Shown here in pieces: positions 24,882 through 32,768 of a stretch of DNA of 35,786 bases. The position numbers were made by a program, and so were the translations under genes. The notes under the pieces are model-generated. The model ran no database searches, was not told the origin of the DNA, and saw only the letters and a list, made by a program, of their open reading frames with translations. Location of the stretch: the NCBI GenBank assembly GCA_951812665.1, contig CATOST010000031.1, positions 1-35,786 on the forward strand, in the 5' to 3' direction. The stretch's first letter is position 1. Each line of letters begins with the position of its first letter. This stretch comes from an uncultured Acidobacteriota bacterium (lineage in GTDB: Bacteria; Acidobacteriota; UBA6911; RPQK01; JAJDTT01).

Positions 24882-25937
24882 TCAAACGCTCGTCGAGACG
24901 TAAAGCTCCAAATCGAAACTTTCGGCGCCGACGCGGAACCGGTCCGGGAAACCGGCGGTCTTGCGGAATCCCGCTTCACGCGCCAACTTCACCTTTGCCT
25001 CGTCGCAAGAGGCGAAGCGGGCCTCTACCATTCGGACGCCCCCTTGGCGGGCCCGGTTCAAAACGGCCGCCAGCAGATCATGCCCCTGATCCAGAAACTC
25101 GGGCCGGATCAGGAAATCGAGACGCCCCACGTGCGCCTGGAAGGGAGCAGGTTCGGGAAGCAGCGCGGCCAGCCCGACGATACGTTTCCGGCTCGTCTCC
25201 AGCACCTGCACCGATCCCCCGGGCCGCTCCGCCCGGAGCATGAGCGCGGGGAAGATGGAAAAATACCGGAGTTTCTTAAGGGAGGGATGGATGATGAGGC
25301 CTTCCTGGTAGTCCTGGACCAGCCCGGGATGGGGGGCGGCGTACAGGGCTGCGACCCTTGAGGCATCTGACCAGACAGCGGGCCGGACGGCCGCCGGTTC
25401 GGTGCGGGAAAACAGCCTCTGCTCGAAGTCCTCCGCCTCGGCGCCGGGACTCAAGCGCCGCATCACGTGTCCGTTGTAATCCCGAAACCCGTATTTCTCG
25501 TAGACGTGATGGGCGATGGGATTCCCGGTCCCCAGCAGCATGCAGACTCCTCCCCGGTCCTGGAACCACCGGACCGCCAGCCGGGTCAGGTGCGAGCTGA
25601 TTCCCTTCCCCCGCTGGGCCGGATCGGTGAAGACCCAGCCGAGGCTCCCCACCTCGGGGCAGTCCCGGGAGACTTGGCAGCCGACGTCCCCGACGATCCT
25701 CCCATCGAGGCGCCCCAGGAAGAGGGGGTCCAAGCCGGTTTCGGCGAACCGGCCCTGGAGGCACCGCTTCAGGTAGAGGGACTCGGCCACCGAGGCCCAC
25801 GAGTCCAGGGTCTCCACCTGGATCACGAAGCGGGTGATCTCCTCCGCCAGGGAGGCGGGAACCTGGAGTCCCGGCTCGAAATACTCGACCGAGAGCGTCT
25901 CACCACTCTTCAACTTGCAAGTTGGGATGGTCTTCAC
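24882..25937 (-). CDS. Double-domain GNAT acetyltransferase-like protein
   Basis: This cytoplasmic protein of 351 residues has two GNAT-like halves. The first (about 40-165) carries the acetyl-CoA pyrophosphate loop AQRGKGISSHL after strand LGWVFTD, and a later HHVYEKYGFRDYNGH, both standard. The second (about 190-345) has the matching layout (GRLDFLIRPEFLDQGHDLL, then AREAGFRKTAGF), but its loop (DQGHD) lacks the Q/R-x-x-G-x-G/A pattern, so it has probably lost acetyl-CoA binding. GNAT proteins acetylate amines on small molecules or proteins; the substrate is not evident. The start fits the length, though only a weak ribosome site (GGATCC) is visible. It lies 51 bp after the sialidase-like gene and 25 bp before the M16 protease gene. 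Confidence 0.8.
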   Translation of the reverse strand: MKTIPTCKLKSGETLSVEYFEPGLQVPASLAEEITRFVIQVETLDSWASVAESLYLKRCLQGRFAETGLDPLFLGRLDGRIVGDVGCQVSRDCPEVGSLGWVFTDPAQRGKGISSHLTRLAVRWFQDRGGVCMLLGTGNPIAHHVYEKYGFRDYNGHVMRRLSPGAEAEDFEQRLFSRTEPAAVRPAVWSDASRVAALYAAPHPGLVQDYQEGLIIHPSLKKLRYFSIFPALMLRAERPGGSVQVLETSRKRIVGLAALLPEPAPFQAHVGRLDFLIRPEFLDQGHDLLAAVLNRARQGGVRMVEARFASCDEAKVKLAREAGFRKTAGFPDRFRVGAESFDLELYVSTSV

Positions 25938-25988
25938 GGATCCCTCCGGCCGGATCGACAGGCACGATCGGGCTCGACTCCGGGACCT

Positions 25989-27038
25989 TCAGCGCCGTTT
26001 CTTGGGTGGTAGCCACCGGACCACACCCATGTGGTAGCGGCGGTGGTCATGAATTCCGTCGCTGTAGTACGCCGTCACCAACATTTCATCCGCCAACTGC
26101 ACCGTAGCGGGATAACCCCCGTCGCCGGTTCCCTCCAGATGGAGCAGATGTTCGGGGGCGCCCCAGGTCCTGCCGTCATCGGAGCTGACGCGGTAGCCGA
26201 CTCCCTTGTGGCCGGCCTCCCGGATTCCGTAAGTCAGGATCACCCGCCCGTCGTAGAGCTGCACCAGGTGAGCCGGGTGGTGACGCGACGGCGTCAGCGT
26301 TCCTCCAGGCGCCCAGCTCCTGGCCTCGTCTTCCGAGCTGAACAGTTCCAGGTGACCGTCTCCATGAGTCCGGATCGCCGCCAGCCAACGGCTGCTCTTG
26401 AGGCGGATCAGGGCCGTTTCGTTGAAGTCGTCCTTGGCGATGACAGCGTTCTCCGTCCAGGTCCGCCCGTCGTCAAGGCTGAAGAGCACGTAGGCAGTCG
26501 AACCGGCGGGCGGGACATGCGGCAATCTCCAGGAGTAGCCGGGAGCGACCAGAACGTTCCCTGGAGCCTGGACGATGTCGCCAAAGGGGATGAGGTTCTG
26601 GACCCCGTCGGGCAGGGTGACGCCGGAACTCTGCTTCCAGGTCCTCCCGCCGTCGCTGGAGCGGCAGACCAGGGACGGCAGAATCCGCTCCCGGAAACCG
26701 GCACCGCCCCAGCCCGAGGCCAGCACCACGACCGAACCGTCGTGGGCCGCGCCGGCGGCCACGTTCATGCGGTTCGAACCGTCCTCGTGGGGAGCCACGA
26801 CACCTCCCAGTTCCCACATCCGGCCTCCGTCGGTGCTGACCCACGACTCCACGTCTCCCTCTCCCTTGCCGTGATGGGGTTTGTTGAAGATGGTGGCGGT
26901 CAGCGTGCCGTCCTTGAGCAGCGTCAGGTTGGGCCAGGCGCAGACGTTGTCCACCGACACATATCGTTCGAGAGGCTCGGCCGGCAGAAGGATGGACACG
27001 CAAAAAACCAAAATGCAAATTGGGAGAATTCGGCTCAC
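25989..27038 (-). CDS. Sialidase-like six-bladed propeller protein (Asp-box/BNR)
   Basis: A 349-residue exported protein with a hydrophobic signal (residues 4-19, LPICILVFCVSILLPA). Five Asp-boxes (SxDxGxxW-like) mark the propeller: STDGGRMW 68-75, SSDGGRTW 127-134, SLDDGRTW 187-194, a degenerate SEDEARSW 235-242, and SSDDGRTW 285-292. The family includes exo-sialidases and many uncharacterised glycan-acting or binding proteins, often next to sugar-acid enzymes. The sialidase arginine triad and a FRIP motif are not clearly visible, so sialidase activity should not be assumed. The start is a GTG at 27038 with GAGG six bases before it. The open frame extends to 27467, but that part overlaps the dehydratase gene and looks non-coding. 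It lies 86 bp after the dehydratase gene, which suggests one transcript and a role in sugar-acid release. Confidence 0.82.
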   Translation of the reverse strand: MSRILPICILVFCVSILLPAEPLERYVSVDNVCAWPNLTLLKDGTLTATIFNKPHHGKGEGDVESWVSTDGGRMWELGGVVAPHEDGSNRMNVAAGAAHDGSVVVLASGWGGAGFRERILPSLVCRSSDGGRTWKQSSGVTLPDGVQNLIPFGDIVQAPGNVLVAPGYSWRLPHVPPAGSTAYVLFSLDDGRTWTENAVIAKDDFNETALIRLKSSRWLAAIRTHGDGHLELFSSEDEARSWAPGGTLTPSRHHPAHLVQLYDGRVILTYGIREAGHKGVGYRVSSDDGRTWGAPEHLLHLEGTGDGGYPATVQLADEMLVTAYYSDGIHDHRRYHMGVVRWLPPKKRR

Positions 27039-27124
27039 GATGGACCTCGCTATCGGTTGAATGATCTCAGATTGAAATCGAACTCGGCTGACGACGGGTT
27101 CAAGTATGTCAGCCCGGCACTGGG

Positions 27125-28264
27125 TCATTGGTAGGCGATGTTGCCGTCGGGCTCGATCACGAAGGGCCGATGCCATTTCTTCAGGGGATTCCCGGCAAAG
27201 GCCTTCTCGTTGAGTTCGACTCCCAGTCCCGGATCCTGCGGCAACTCCAGGTAACCGCCCACCCGTTTCATGGGCTCCAGGATCAGGTTGCGCATGGGAC
27301 CCTGGCTGTCGTCCCGGTACTCCAGAATGATGAAGTTGGGCGTCGAGGCGGCAAAATGGGTCGAAACGGCCGTGGAAACGGGACCCAGCGGGCTGTGCGG
27401 AGCGATGGTCAGATATTCGGCCTCCGCCATGGCGGAGATCTTCTTGGCCTCCATGAGTCCGCCGCACAACAGCAGGTCCGGTTGCAGAATGTCGGCGGCT
27501 TCGGCCGCGATCACGTCCCGGAATTCGTACTTGGTATAGAGCATCTCCCCGGTGGCGATGGGAATGGGGATCTTCCGGTGCAGTCTCCCCATGGCCTCGA
27601 TGTTCTCGGGCCGGAGCGGCTCTTCGAAGAACATGGGATGGTAGGGCTCGACCGCTTCGGCCATCTGCAGGGCCCGGACCGGCTCGAAGATCCGGGCATG
27701 GGGATCCAGCCCCACGTCCAGGTCGTCGCCTGCGGCCTTGCGAACCGCCTCCAGCCTCGCCGCCGTCCCCCGGAGCACCTGGTCCCAGGGGAGCTTCTCG
27801 GCGTGGGGTGGTTGCGGAGCCATCTTGACGGCGGTGAACCCCTGGTCCACGGCCCGCTTGGCCGCGTTGGCCACCTCGCGCGGTGTGCTTCCGCCGATGC
27901 CCAGATAGACCCGGACCTTATCCCGGCAGCGGCCGCCGATCAGTTCATAGACGGGAACCCCCAGGGCCTTGCCCTTCAGGTCCCAGCAGGCGATCTCGAT
28001 GCCGCTGATGGCAGCGTTCAGGATGGAGCCTCCCGGGAACCGGGAACCGTTGTAGAGGAGGCGCCAGATGTACTCGATCCGAGTCGGGTCCTGGCCCAGG
28101 ATCCAGTCCTTGAAGTAGTGGACCGCCTCCTCTACCGCATGGTCCGGACCGACGCGGTAAGCCTCGCCGATCCCATGCAGATGCTCGTCGGTCAGGATCT
28201 TGACGAAGACGTGGTTGCCGTCTCCCAGGTTCACACCGAAGGTCTGGACGTCGATGATCTTCAT
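27125..28264 (-). CDS. Enolase-superfamily sugar-acid dehydratase (galactonate dehydratase-like)
   Basis: A 379-residue cytoplasmic enzyme of the mandelate racemase group, closest by eye to D-galactonate dehydratase (DgoD). Enzymes of this group remove water from a sugar acid to give a 2-keto-3-deoxy acid. The N-terminal capping domain runs to about 120 (GQDPTRIEYIWRLLYNGSRFPGG). The barrel has the Mg2+ ligands in GLDPHAR (Asp, with a His two residues on, as in DgoD), FFEEPL (Glu) and ATGEML (Glu). The catalytic dyad is ILQPDLL (Asp) with LTIAPHSPLGP (His). The C-terminal PGLGVELNEK is also family-like. GAGGAGG precedes the ATG at 28264. The substrate cannot be fixed from sequence, and the neighbouring sialidase-like and GNAT genes do not resolve it. 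It is first in a likely four-gene transcript. Confidence 0.88.
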   Translation of the reverse strand: MKIIDVQTFGVNLGDGNHVFVKILTDEHLHGIGEAYRVGPDHAVEEAVHYFKDWILGQDPTRIEYIWRLLYNGSRFPGGSILNAAISGIEIACWDLKGKALGVPVYELIGGRCRDKVRVYLGIGGSTPREVANAAKRAVDQGFTAVKMAPQPPHAEKLPWDQVLRGTAARLEAVRKAAGDDLDVGLDPHARIFEPVRALQMAEAVEPYHPMFFEEPLRPENIEAMGRLHRKIPIPIATGEMLYTKYEFRDVIAAEAADILQPDLLLCGGLMEAKKISAMAEAEYLTIAPHSPLGPVSTAVSTHFAASTPNFIILEYRDDSQGPMRNLILEPMKRVGGYLELPQDPGLGVELNEKAFAGNPLKKWHRPFVIEPDGNIAYQ

Positions 28265-28276
28265 GGTCCTCCTCGA

Positions 28277-28560
28277 CTACAGCTTCCGGATGGTGTCGCC
28301 GATCCGGAATTCTTCCCGCCTCCACCACGTCAGCGAAGCATCCACGCAGCCGGAGGTCCTTCGAACCGGGCCCGTTGACGAACTTCAGGGCGTCGGCACC
28401 GTAACGGGTCGAGAATTTCTTGCCGCCCCGGTGAGGAACCTCCGAAACCTCCGGAAACGCCCGTCCGACCTGGAACCAAAGGCATCACCAAGTTCTCGGT
28501 GGGGAATTGTACATCAAATATTCCATGGCCCGTTGACACAGGGAAAGTCTGTCTGATTGA
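28277..28560 (-). pseudogene. Possible decayed gene end upstream of the dehydratase gene
   Basis: Reading the minus strand, a frame with coding-like composition ends in a TAG (28277-28279) only 12 bp before the dehydratase ATG, giving a C-terminus WWRREEFRIGDTIRKL. Upstream, plausible coding text jumps between frames (KKFSTRYGADALKF, then PLVPGRTGVSGGFGGSSPG). Stops break any single frame: the last one is only 35 codons long. This looks like a frameshifted 3' remnant, but no family was recognised and it may be chance. Confidence 0.3.
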
Positions 28561-28860
28561 GTCACTCGATAAATCCAAGTTTTTGGTTTCTTGCCTTTTT
28601 TCCCTCTTGGAAATTCAATTTATTGGATCAAGAGGGTTGATCGCGGGGGCTGCCCAGTGGACATAAGTAAAGAAATGACTCCACTTAGTCAGCTTCTTGA
28701 GTAATGTGGCACCATTCTTGCTGAATTTGCCGGTAATTATTAATATTGCTAGTAATTTAGCAATTTCTTTTCCAACAGCCCGTGGTAAAAGTCGGCACAG
28801 CATTCGGCCGGGGGTGCATCCCGGCGCACTCCATTAGCTCCTCGATCGCATACGGTCGAG
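28561..28860. other. AT-rich gene-poor island
   Basis: Hand count gives about 41 percent G+C for 28561-28800, against well above 60 percent in the genes around it. Homopolymer T runs (28581-28605) and a hairpin ATTGCTA (28745-28751) with TAGCAAT (28758-28764), followed by a T-rich stretch, stand out. A minus-strand frame at 28615-28803 (62 residues) has no recognisable family and no ribosome site. At 28848-28865 there is a second hairpin, GCATAC-GGTCGA-GTATGC. The stretch divides the minus-strand gene set from the TonB-receptor locus and probably holds the promoters of one or both sides. Confidence 0.5.
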
Positions 28861-29003
28861 TATGCTGCCTCGCCGCGCCTGGTCCGGTTGGGCGCAGCCT
28901 CCGTCCCGGTGCTACGCGGGACTATCACCACGGACTGCAAAAACAGGGCAAAAATCGGCTCGTTGTCTGACTGAGCCTGTCAGGAGCGTGATTTTGCCGT
29001 CTG

Positions 29004-29033
29004 GGCGGACATTTCAATCCGCCAAAGGGAGGA
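29004..29033 (+). promoter_or_regulatory. Leader hairpin and ribosome site of the TonB-receptor gene
   Basis: A perfect 6-bp hairpin, GGCGGA (29004-29009) with TCCGCC (29018-29023) around CATTTCAA, ends four bases before the strong ribosome site GGGAGGA (29027-29033), itself eight bases before the ATG at 29042. The hairpin resembles family B palindromes at 3291-3380. It could modulate translation or simply be a repeat copy. Confidence 0.4.
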
Positions 29034-29041
29034 CGCAAACG

Positions 29042-32000
29042 ATGTGGACCGCAAATCACAGGACCGTGATCGCAATCTGTGTGTTTTGCCTGATGGGTGC
29101 CGGCGCGGCGTTGTTGGCTCAGGGGCACCGGGCCATTATCTCGGGCCTGGTCGTCGACGCGAGTGGCGCCAGTGTCCCGGGAGCCGAGGTGAGGGTCATC
29201 CATCAATCCACCAACATTGCCCACAATACGATTACCAGCGACAGCGGTTACTACGAGGCCCCGGGACTGCTGCCCGGCCAGTACCGGATTGAGGCCGCAC
29301 TCGAGGGTTTCAAGACCACGGTGGTCGAGGACATACCCGTCGCCAGCAACGAGCGGGTGCGGGTTGACCTCAGTCTCGACGTCGGGGAGGTCGAAGACAG
29401 CGTGACGGTGACCTCCGATCCCACGCTTCTCCAGTCGGCGGATGCCGATCTGGGCGTCGCCTTTGGGCAGAAGCCGCTCACTTCCCTGCCCATCGGCCAG
29501 GGAAACCCCACTTATCTGTTCCTGCTTTCACCCTCGGCCGACTCGGCTGCAGGGTACGGCAACTTCAGTATGAACCAGGAGCCCTATCAGCGGGCTGGAT
29601 CCGGTCTGGTCCGGTTCAACGGAATGCCCACGGGAACTGCAGAGTTTACGATGGACGGAACTCCCAACACGCAGCGGAACAACGCTGTCGACGGAGGCGC
29701 CGTTTCCTTCAATGCGACGACGGAACTGGTGAAGGAAGTGCGCATCCAAACCACGACCTTCGATGCCAGCGTGGGGCATACGGGCAGCACAACCGTTGAT
29801 GTCATCATGAAAACGGGCACCAATGACTATCACGGTGAGGCCTTTTACTTCGGGCGCCATGACATGTTCAACGCGAACAGTTGGGTCCGCAACAGGGCGG
29901 GACAGGAGAGAAGCAGTTTTCCCTACAAGCGCTTCGGTTTTACCGGAGGAGGTCCGGTTTTCAAGGACAAGACCTTCTTTTTTCTGGGCTGGACCCATTG
30001 GGAACAGGTCAGGTTCGGTGATTCTCAGGCCACCGTACCCAGCGCGGCAAACAAGTCCGGCGACTTTTCGGGCCTGCTGGCACTGGGCCCCGAGTATCAG
30101 CTCTACGACCCGATGACCGCGGTTCTGAACGAGGCGGGGCGAGTCGAGCGCCAACCCTTCCCCAACAACATCATTCCATCGAGTCGCATCCACCCGATTG
30201 CGGCACCCCTCCTCGGGTTCTTCCTGGCTCCCAACAATCCGAGTGGGGCGAGTCCGGACGGCTTTCGCAACTATCTTTACGACAAAGGCTATACCCCACT
30301 CCCCAGAACGGACCGGCACACGGTTCTTCGAATCGACCATGACTTGAACGAGTCGCACACATTATTCGGCAGGTATCTCAATTCAGACGGTCCTTCCAGC
30401 GGGTGGACCATGTTTGACAACCACCCCGGAGGTCCGGGCTGCGAGTGCGTCGACGTGCACGGTACGCGACACCAGATTTGGAATTTCTCGGTCGGCGACG
30501 TCTGGACCATCAACCCGACTTTCGTGGCCGACTTTCGCGCCACCAACAATCGGCATACCTCAATGGCCCGGAACAACGCGGGCGGACTGAGCTGGGCGGA
30601 TCTCCCCACCAACATGTCCCAGTTCGTCGACGTCGAGTTTACGGGTTTTCCCTATGTTTCAATCACCGGTTACCCCAAACTGAGTAACCTTCCCGGTGGC
30701 CACAACGGGTTTACCAATTTCGATCCGGGCCTGCAGGTCGATGAGATTCGAAGCGCCTCCGCCCACTTCACCCAGATTTCGGGGAACCACAGTTTCAGGT
30801 TCGGGGCCGACTGGAGGGGCTATGTCTACAACTCGGTTCGAAGCGATCAAGCCCGAACTTTCTTCACGGGTCAATTTTCCAGTGGTCCCTTCGACAACTC
30901 CCCGTCCCCCCCGCGGGGCCACGGTCTGGCAGACTTCCTGCTGGGCCTCCATTCCTCTACCAACAGGAACGTACGTGCGGATTATGCGAATTATTCCACC
31001 TATACAGGCATCTATCTCCAAGACGACTGGAAAGTCACACCCAGACTCACCTTGAACCTCGGGCTCCGGTGGGAGCGCGAAGGTCCCCCCACCGAGATGC
31101 ATGACCAGGCACTTACACGATGGGCGGCTGAGGTGGAGAATCCTGTCTCGGCGGCGGTCCAGGCAAATTATGCCAGGAACCCGATTCGGGAACTCCCGGC
31201 GGATCAGTTTCGGCTGATGGGAGGCGTGCTCTTTGCCGGAGTCGATGGAGAACCCCGCACCGTCTACGACGCTGACAATAACAACTTTTCTCCGCGGGTC
31301 GGCGCGGCCTACCGCTTGAATGACAAGACGGTCCTGAAAGGCGGCTACTCGCGTACGTACATTCCCCTGAACCAGCGTCACTTCGCTGCCCGTTTCCCCA
31401 TAGCCGGATTCGACACCAGCACATTCGCCTTTTCCAGCACCGACGGAGGCTTGACCTTTCCAGGCTCTCTGGACGATCTCTTCCCGGGTGGCTTGAACCA
31501 ACCCAGGGGGTCCAGCGATGGACTGATGACCAATCTGGGCCAGCTCATCTGGATGAACCACGGGCTCGATCGAAGTACCACAAACCCCTATGCTCACCAG
31601 TTTCAGTTGGGCATCCAGCGCAGATTGTCGCCCAACGCCACCCTGGAAGTGCGCTATGTGGGGAACCGGACGAGGGACTTCGGCATTTCCAACAACGACC
31701 ATAACCGGCTGCCGGGGCAGTACTTGACCAGATCGATAGAGCGGGACCAGGCCCATATCGACTACATGACGGAGCGGGTCCCGAATCCGTTCCAGGGAGT
31801 CGAGGGTGTGGGTGGCTCTCTGGGAGTGGCGTCGACCATCCAACGCCAGGCTTTGCTGCGACCCTATCCCCATATTACCGGGCTTCGCTCGTGGGCCGAC
31901 AAGGTAGGCTCGACCGACTACGATGCCATGCAGGTAGAATTCCGGGCCCAGGACCTTGGGGGCTGGGACGTTCAGAGCAGTTACACCTGGGGTAAGACCA

Positions 32001-32608
32001 TGGAGGAGCTGCAGTTTCTCAATGGTTTCGGAATTGACCCGGGGCCGGAAAGGACGATCGGCATCAACGACCGTCCCCATGTCCTTCGCTTTGCGGGCAC
32101 CTTCAGCTTCCCCTTCGGCAAGGGCCAGCGTTTTGGACCAAAGTCGGGCCTTGCCAGTCACCTGATCAGTGGGTGGAGTGCAACCTTCATTGGGTTCGCG
32201 CAGAGTGGAATCCCCATGAAATGGGGGAATATTATTTTCCGGGGCAACATCAGGAACATCTCGGTTGGCCAGCATGAGGCGACCCGAATGTTCAACCAGA
32301 ATGCCGGGTTTGAGAGGAGCTCCGCCAAACAGCCCGCCTACAATCTGCGCACCTTTCCCCTTCGTCTTTCCGGGGTCCGGGATCAGGGGCCCACGGACGT
32401 GGGTTTGACTCTTGTCAAGAACACTTACATCGGCGAGCGGTTTCAGGCCCAGTTTCGGTTGGAAGCCTACAATCTCCTCAATTCGCACTACTTCTGGGGC
32501 GCCCACCGCAACGCGGTCAATACGAACCCCACGAGCAGCGGGTTTGGGACGCAAGGCTTCTCCTCGGGTCCGCGAATCGTCCAGTTTGGCGTGAAGTTCA
32601 TTTTCTGA
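29042..32608 (+). CDS. TonB-dependent receptor with N-terminal carboxypeptidase-regulatory domain (Oar-like)
   Basis: A 1,188-residue outer-membrane receptor. A signal peptide (about 1-26, ending LLAQG) is followed by a CarboxypepD_reg domain (about 31-115; ISGLVVDASGASVPGAEVRV, SDSGYYEAPGLLPGQYRI), a plug (about 125-250) and a long beta-barrel. It ends in FGVKFIF, a C-terminal aromatic beta-signal as in outer-membrane proteins. Such Oar/CarbReg receptors are a hallmark of Acidobacteria and import or bind oligosaccharides, peptides or other large solutes with TonB-ExbBD energy; no TonB genes are in the window. The ATG at 29042 is chosen for its GGGAGGA site and signal peptide; the frame is open from 28862. 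The gene is followed by a strong terminator, so it is probably transcribed alone. The substrate is unknown; the next gene, a secreted glycosidase-like protein, hints at carbohydrate. Confidence 0.92.
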   Translation: MWTANHRTVIAICVFCLMGAGAALLAQGHRAIISGLVVDASGASVPGAEVRVIHQSTNIAHNTITSDSGYYEAPGLLPGQYRIEAALEGFKTTVVEDIPVASNERVRVDLSLDVGEVEDSVTVTSDPTLLQSADADLGVAFGQKPLTSLPIGQGNPTYLFLLSPSADSAAGYGNFSMNQEPYQRAGSGLVRFNGMPTGTAEFTMDGTPNTQRNNAVDGGAVSFNATTELVKEVRIQTTTFDASVGHTGSTTVDVIMKTGTNDYHGEAFYFGRHDMFNANSWVRNRAGQERSSFPYKRFGFTGGGPVFKDKTFFFLGWTHWEQVRFGDSQATVPSAANKSGDFSGLLALGPEYQLYDPMTAVLNEAGRVERQPFPNNIIPSSRIHPIAAPLLGFFLAPNNPSGASPDGFRNYLYDKGYTPLPRTDRHTVLRIDHDLNESHTLFGRYLNSDGPSSGWTMFDNHPGGPGCECVDVHGTRHQIWNFSVGDVWTINPTFVADFRATNNRHTSMARNNAGGLSWADLPTNMSQFVDVEFTGFPYVSITGYPKLSNLPGGHNGFTNFDPGLQVDEIRSASAHFTQISGNHSFRFGADWRGYVYNSVRSDQARTFFTGQFSSGPFDNSPSPPRGHGLADFLLGLHSSTNRNVRADYANYSTYTGIYLQDDWKVTPRLTLNLGLRWEREGPPTEMHDQALTRWAAEVENPVSAAVQANYARNPIRELPADQFRLMGGVLFAGVDGEPRTVYDADNNNFSPRVGAAYRLNDKTVLKGGYSRTYIPLNQRHFAARFPIAGFDTSTFAFSSTDGGLTFPGSLDDLFPGGLNQPRGSSDGLMTNLGQLIWMNHGLDRSTTNPYAHQFQLGIQRRLSPNATLEVRYVGNRTRDFGISNNDHNRLPGQYLTRSIERDQAHIDYMTERVPNPFQGVEGVGGSLGVASTIQRQALLRPYPHITGLRSWADKVGSTDYDAMQVEFRAQDLGGWDVQSSYTWGKTMEELQFLNGFGIDPGPERTIGINDRPHVLRFAGTFSFPFGKGQRFGPKSGLASHLISGWSATFIGFAQSGIPMKWGNIIFRGNIRNISVGQHEATRMFNQNAGFERSSAKQPAYNLRTFPLRLSGVRDQGPTDVGLTLVKNTYIGERFQAQFRLEAYNLLNSHYFWGAHRNAVNTNPTSSGFGTQGFSSGPRIVQFGVKFIF

Positions 32609-32639
32609 ACCGGGATCACAAGGTTGTAACTGGCAAGAC

Positions 32640-32675
32640 AAAAGCCGGCTATCAAATTTGACGGCCGGCTTTTTT
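32640..32675 (+). terminator. Rho-independent terminator after the TonB-receptor gene
   Basis: AAAAGCCGGC (32640-32649) pairs with GCCGGCTTTT (32664-32673) around a 14-base loop, and the run of six T (32670-32675) follows the GC-rich stem. It lies 31 bp after the receptor stop and is the clearest intrinsic terminator in the window. Confidence 0.9.
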
Positions 32676-32768
32676 GGTGCGCCCAGCCGGGCCCGCTTCT
32701 GCGATTGAAGGACGGACGCGGGCCCTGCCTACCCAGAGCCCGTACCTTGGATTGGAAGGAGACTTGGA

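Noticed and set aside
22133..25243. Long plus-strand frames opposite the M16 gene
   Set aside because: Shadow composition; the M16 gene with HxxEH is certain on the other strand.
27039..27467. N-terminal extension of the sialidase-like frame
   Set aside because: It overlaps the dehydratase gene antiparallel in codon phase only and lacks a signal; the GTG at 27038 has a ribosome site and signal peptide.
28615..28803. A 62-codon minus-strand frame in the AT-rich island, considered as a small gene or transposase fragment
   Set aside because: No start signal, no recognised transposase motif and no terminal inverted repeats could be found; kept only as part of the island description.
28862..29041. 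Upstream extension of the TonB-receptor frame
   Set aside because: The 60 extra residues carry no signal peptide and precede a much better start at 29042.
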